Shown in pieces: positions 58,440 through 64,000 of a stretch of 64,000 nt of DNA (the first letter of the stretch is position 1; the number at the start of each line of letters is the position of its first letter). The notes beneath the pieces were generated by a model that was not told where the DNA came from, did no database searches, and was given only the letters and a program-made list of their open reading frames with translations. The stretch spans positions 259,776-323,775 of the forward strand of contig VXAY01002359.1 in NCBI GenBank assembly GCA_013399855.1, given 5' to 3'. The position numbers and the translations under genes are program-made. Origin of the DNA: Oxyruncus cristatus (lineage: Eukaryota; Chordata; Aves; Passeriformes; Cotingidae).

Positions 58440-61400
58440 GTGTGCACTTCTCTTTCAGTCAAGGCACTAAAATTTTTATTAAGATAGGACAGATTTCCGA
58501 CCATCTCAAATGCTTCCATGAAACAACTCCTTATGGAGTGTTTTCCCTCTTCATGAGAAACATGTAGCACTTAATAATGTTGCTGACAGTACAGGCAGAA
58601 AAAAAGGATCGTTTGTGATCCTGTGTGGAAGTGACAGCTATTCTACACAGCGTGGCCCCAAGGCAGCCCTCATCATGGCATTGCTAGGCCGAAGCTGAAG
58701 GTTGCCCTGTTCTTGCATTGTACCAGCAAATGTTCAGCCTCACCAGAATCTGTGAAGACTGTCAGAGGGTGGCAACATTTATCCCTAACCTTATCTCATA
58801 ATTTAGCTGTAATTGAATCCAGTCCTGAGAGCCTCAGTTTGAAAAATGAGAAATGGGCTGTCTCTCGCCTCTCTAAGCAAAAGTGGGCATAAATTATTGA
58901 TAATAGAAGAAATTTGCTGAAATATATAAAGGATGTCATCTGTCTCCTTGCCAGTTGTTATGCTGAATAACCAAGAGGTTTTAGTGGGGACAGATGACAA
59001 TATTTAACATCAGTCACTTCGTGCACATTGTTCTTATCATTGTTTGTAATTTGAAAATTGTGCTGGGGGGTAAAAGGGATGAGCAATAGGAAAATGAGTA
59101 CTGGAGAAACCAATACAGCTCTCTGAAATGGAAGAAGATAGAATAATATGTCTAGCACATGTCAGAATAGCCTTGGGGCAGCTTGTCCTCCAGCTGGGAT
59201 CCTGCCACTGCTTGTGCAGGGTCTAGCAGGGACTCCAAGGCTGCTGAGCTCTGGTGCATGCCTCAGCCTGCCTGAGTTCCTCTTAGAGAAACTGCTCTTT
59301 TGAAGAGGAGGTAGCTCTTCCCTGGCCTCTAGATGCTTAAGGCTGCAAAATATCTGAACTAATGATCATATGCCTGATAGCTTGTATTTTTTTTTCAGCT
59401 GTACCATTTGGCTTGAATAAAAGTTTACCTCTTCTCACACTGAAGAAGAAAAGAGTGAGGTGTGGAGGATGATGGCTACAGTTTGGATAGAGGTATGAGT
59501 GTGACACCAGGTAATGTCAATGAAGTGATTAGGTGATTTCCTCTCTTCTTATCAGCCTCTTCCTGTAATTAGCAGCTATTTTATAACTTGCTTTCCATGT
59601 GTAGTTTAGGTGCTTATGATCTTTTAGATGATAGGAATCAGACATTGTCCACAAGCATTATTTGGTTATATTGGATCTCATTTGCAAATTAATAACTTAG
59701 ATTTAGCTTTTCTGATTTTAATCTTACTTAACACATTTTTTAGCAAAGAGCTGCTAGTTCGCTGTGTTTGATTATAGTGGTTAGCATCACAGCAGCACCT
59801 TCTGCTTTCATCTTATGATTTAATAAATCAGCTCTGTCCCCTTTGCACTAGTGGATTGGATTTCAGCCTTTGGCTGCAACAGCTGCTGTGACATGTTGTA
59901 TGATACATTTAACCTTTCCTTCCCCTGCCATTAGACCTCGGAATTGGAAGAGTCGGGTAGGTTTGGTAATTGATAAGCAGATTGCTATAAGTGCTTGATT
60001 GTTAAAAGTAAATTTAGAAACAGGTACAAGACGGTGATTGCAAATTCATCCAGTCAAAAAGCTCATCTAAAGGATAGCTTTAGATCATCGCTGTTCCATC
60101 ATCACTGGCATGACGTTCCTGTTGCCTTCTACTGTTTTGCTCTAATAAATGTCAGAGTTTTTGTTTACATTTAGGAAGAAGAAAAAAAAAGAAGAGTGAT
60201 TTTTGTTGCTAAATTTCTTTTTGTGGTCTGACTTTGGCAGGCTGCCTTGCTAGTATGCAATCTGTGTTGAAACCAGAAACCTTGAACCTTGAATGTAATG
60301 CAGTTGTTGACTTCTGCTTCCAGTGCTCTTATTGCTTCTTTAACAGGTATGCAGTCAAATGAAAACAGTAACATAAATTTGAAGCCACAGCTGCTATTTT
60401 CAAGAGGGAACTAAAAGATAGTTGTAGAGAATCCTGTATTTTGTGTTTATTATTAACAAAGTCACAGTTCTGGAAAGCTTTGTGAAACTTGCACTGAATT
60501 TTATCTTGCTTCTGAAGCTGTCTTCCTAGAATATGTAATTATGTAAATCCAGGAAACTGAAAAAAGGAGAGGAAAATGGACCAAAGTGAAAGCAATTTGT
60601 CTTTATTGTTGGAGTTATATTGCTTGAGATGCTCTGATCAGAGAAACAGGGTTCAGAAATGTCAATACAGTTGTAAACCAGAGGTGTACAAGTACTGCTA
60701 CTACCTCTTATCTCTCCACTGCTGTGTTTCATGCCTAGTATTGCAAAGTGCAGATTTAACTAGGAGGAAGCTGTATTCATCCTTTGGCAAACAGCAATGT
60801 GATTATGAACCCCTTATTATGTATTTGAAATTTGCACGATGAGTAATTTTTATGCTGAAAACAATTATTTCCTAAATTAGCTCCAACTCGCTGTCGGTCT
60901 TTCTAGCTGCGGGATGTTTTATGGGTAAACCGAAATCTCCCAAAACTGTGGAAATAATCACTATGCAAGGACGAGCTCCACTCCTTTCTACTGTGACCAT
61001 TTAGGTGGCTTTAAGGTAGTTTGAAGTTCTATGCAAAAGTTTGCATTCTCTTTACTTTTCATTTTGAAGTAACAATCTTGGCATCCTAATCAGTGGCTAT
61101 TAGTACGTTTAGTGCGTAACAGTCCTTTGTGCATTATTATATTCAAGTACAGCTGAACTTCCCTAGCCTGTAAAAATTGCTCATATTTATTCAGAGAAGC
61201 AAAACCCATGAATACACGGGCTCTTGAACATCACTGAACACATCTCTACTGGCCTCAGCTTGACAATCTTCCTATAAAAAAAAAAATAAATTATTCTATA
61301 GCCTTTTTCTGTCCTGGGCTGCTAAATAATGGTCTAAGAAAGGAAAAAGTTGTGCCAATTCATTACTGAATTTGTCAGACAAACAAACAAAAACTCTGCT

Positions 61401-64000
61401 GATTCCTTGCCTGGCCTGTTATGTTATATTACAGCGAAACATTAGTTTCTGCACTTTATTCCCTTAATTTTGTGAGCAAAGTCTGGAAGAAGTCATATCT
61501 CTGAGCGTGGTGCAATACAGACCCAAAGCAATATTCCCACATGTTTAATGGAAACAACCAGATGCTTAAATGTCTGCTTGACTGAGGTGGGAACACTGAG
61601 GTTCACTTCTTGTCCTTGGAGGGGAAACAAATGGGGAGGAATTGAAAACTAGATGAGTTAAATAGCAAATCTCCCGTGGAGAGGCTGTTGGTGTTTAAAG
61701 ATGGAATTCCATTGACAGTAACAAAATAATAGGTTCTTTTGGTTTTTTCCTCTTTTGAACAAAGAAGTTTCACATTTAATTGGTTCTTTTGCCAGGTAGA
61801 GTTCAACTGCAGAGAGACATTTTGTTAATGCAGATGTTGTTGTGTGGTTTTTGTATATCCATGTCCTTGAAGTGTGGTTGTTATAGCAACAGGCTTAACT
61901 ATTAAACAGGTTTTAGTCTTATATCTGCTTCACATCAGTAAGGTAATTAGGTTTTTGTAGCATCTTTAAATATCATACTAGGTAGTAAAGGAGATGAGTA
62001 TCACTTATCTCCCTCAGTAAATTAGCTATAGGGTATTAGTTTTTCCCCAAAGGCATAATCTCTAAAATGTGTGTGTTATTAGTCTGCCTAATTTCTTTCT
62101 GCCTGAGAGAGAATGTGGGAAAAAATATTTAATCTACATATGCAGTGTTAAAATGTGCAAAAATGGTTACATTTCAAAGAACTTACAACCCTGATAATTC
62201 CAAAAACCTGATGCCAACTGTAGCCTTTTAGCATTTGAAAGTCTTAGCCAAACTTTGCATCTGCACTTCATAATTCCCTGCTCAGTGCTAGCTATCACTG
62301 CCATCACATTGCTCCGAGCCTGTTCTGCAGACTGTGTTCTCAGCAAGGACAGAGTTAGACAAACAGTCTGGTGAAATGAGTACTTTGGAGATGCTGTTTT
62401 GGATCTGCCTTTCGCTTAAAATTATCTTGGAATTAAACTCTGCTGTGTGAGCTTTCAGCTCAAAATTTACCTTTTAACAGAATTATCTCTGTTAGGATCT
62501 GGTGGTGGGAGTAATCTCTAAAATCTGTTTTCCCTCTCAAGCTCCAGCATACAGGAAGGGGAAGGTGGGGGATTGAAGGGAGAAAGCTTCAATTTCTGTT
62601 TGCATCAACAGATGTTCTCCAGGCAGGAATAACGCAGCTGTGGAAAGCTTTTTACAAGCGGTTCCTTGGTGCCTGCGGTGATGCCGAGCTCCCCTTGCTG
62701 CCTGTGTGCAGGAGCTCGGGCAGGGCTGGGCACCCCTGTGGTGTTGGGGCACAGGTACCCTGAGAGAGGTCCAGCCCTGCCCCTCTGATACAGCTCCAGG
62801 CAGGACAGCCTAAAGAAGGCTTTCTTGGGCACTGCATCCCGTGCTCCTGAGCTGGTCCAACGTGCAGGTGATCCAACATTCAGATGAACGTGCCAGGCAC
62901 AGGGATGGGGAGCTGATCCATGGTGGAATGCAATGTTCAACTGCCAGAAAATTGGCATGATGAGGTGCCGAAGCCCTTTCTGCAGGCAGCAGCTCCTTAG
63001 GTACTGCGGCTTTCAGGGTTTCCATCTGATGTCCACCTTTCAGAGGCCTGGGCTTTCTTCTGGGTTGTGGGTTTTTGTTTTATTTCTTCTTCCTTTGAGA
63101 CCTCTGAAAAAGGAAAATGCTGTTCAATGTGAAATAATTACATGCAGGAGGAACTGAGCTTGTGCTGTAGTGTGTACAACAGCTTATGTTGTGGGGCCTT
63201 TTGAGGCAGCTTTGTTGCTATTCTGTCTCTGTAAGTGAAGCATTTAACTTCCCCAGCTACATGTTACTGCAGCATCTTGATACCAAGTCTTGTGCCTAAG
63301 GGCTGGTCTCGAAGCTTGGGTCCGAAATCTGACCAGTGCAATGAGAGAAACCCTTTACAGTCCTGGGGATAGCTGGGGGAGATGGGGCGCAGCAGACAGG
63401 AACCGGGAGGGGGGCAGGTTTTGGGGGTACCATTTTTTAAATTAAGAAGCCCGAGGTCTAACCATTACAATTACTATTGTCATGATCAGATGCTTAGAAA
63501 AGCTTAGGAAAAGCAATTTTGCATCACGATTAGATAACTGCCAGTTCAAACAGAACAGCAAGAGTTGTAGCTGTGTGTGCATTTTAGCATCTTATTTGCC
63601 CATGGCACCGTAGTAATTGACTGGATGCAAATGATCTGAGACTAAATTTGCGTATTTTTGCACTAACTAAATGTGTGGGTTTTTATGGTACATATGGCCC
63701 AGAGCTTTACCAGATATTGATAGTCTTGTTATTAGGTAGTATTGATCTACAGTATTGATTCACAAGAAAAATGAATTACATTGATGAATTTTAATTAATT
63801 CTTTTTAATAAGTGAACTTTGGTGAACTCCTGTGTTAAGAGGTGGTAATAGGGGATTTATGTAATGCTTGCAGGACAGTATGTTTCTTCTTGTGGCACAG
63901 TGCCTGCAATAAATCTTAGTGATGTTCCAAAATTAGCAATTTTGGAGGATTTCAATGGCTGTAACTCATTTATTGCCATGTGTACCACCCAAATCTGTCT
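58440..64000. other. Non-coding stretch with enhancer-like AT-rich segments
   Basis: I see no exon with two convincing splice sites. A minus-strand helical phrase near 60330-60290 (EAIRALEAEVNNCITFK) lacks a good donor. Segments at 59530-60070 and 63430-63760 carry many homeodomain-type TAATTA/TAATTG words, an E-box palindrome and a POU octamer, and have complex non-repetitive sequence. A GC-richer patch lies at 62.64-62.90 kb. No transposon is recognised. Confidence 0.45.
63430..63760. promoter_or_regulatory. Enhancer-like conserved-element candidate
   Basis: The segment includes a POU octamer ATGCAAAT (about 63626-63633), a TAATTG homeodomain word just before it (about 63614), and TGATCAGATG (about 63482). 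There are no simple repeats. Vertebrate developmental enhancers often have this composition. Conservation cannot be assessed from one sequence, so this is an inference from motif content. Confidence 0.25.

Overview
This is nuclear DNA from a bird, most likely a songbird (Passeriformes). Two repeats carry that call. One is a CR1 LINE 3' end at 52110-52375. The other is a SINE at 20247-20400 with a tRNA-Ile-like head and a CR1-type tail, the architecture known in passerines as TguSINE1. Nothing resembles prokaryotic or viral gene organisation: no operons, no long continuous genes, AT-rich sequence with homopolymer runs, and two assembly gaps (34545-34626, 55480-55509). Most of the window is intergenic or intronic DNA. 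The many 60-130 codon open frames are mostly what chance gives at this length and composition.

The most coherent gene-like structure is at the right, on the minus strand. The only CpG island in the window (about 57640-58040) could drive a transcript whose first exon ends at a strong donor (57685). It would splice to an exon at 55993-55809 that opens with an ATG in strong Kozak context, and then to an exon at 55345-55160 ending in a stop. An AATAAA lies about 230 bases further on (54932-54927). Together these encode a 122-residue protein that I do not recognise.

Further left, the minus strand carries a scatter of exon-like segments: 49.9, 43.2, 39.7, 36.4, 34.8, 32.7, 29.3, 27.5, 17.6, 13.1, 11.0 and 5.2 kb. 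They may be parts of one or more long multi-exon genes transcribed right to left. The pair at 36416-36359 and 34854-34627 has compatible splice phase, and the second of these is cut by an assembly gap. Individually these are hypotheses. Short open exons with plausible splice sites arise by chance, and I recognise no protein family in any of them, so no gene symbols are given.

The rest is repeat history and possible regulation. There is a probable solo LTR at 33666-34471 (minus orientation), an ancient MIR-type SINE at 6485-6610, small tandem duplications (23375, 33315, 55531), and an 11-mer array at the edge of the CR1. There are also microsatellites, a hairpin at 39.9 kb, a G-quadruplex motif at 35.0 kb, a GC-rich block at 46.7-47.65 kb, and AT-rich stretches near 59.5-60.1 and 63.4-63.8 kb that look like conserved enhancers. 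I found no convincing new defence, mobile or biosynthetic system. The small CpG-island-linked minus-strand gene is the best candidate for something undescribed.
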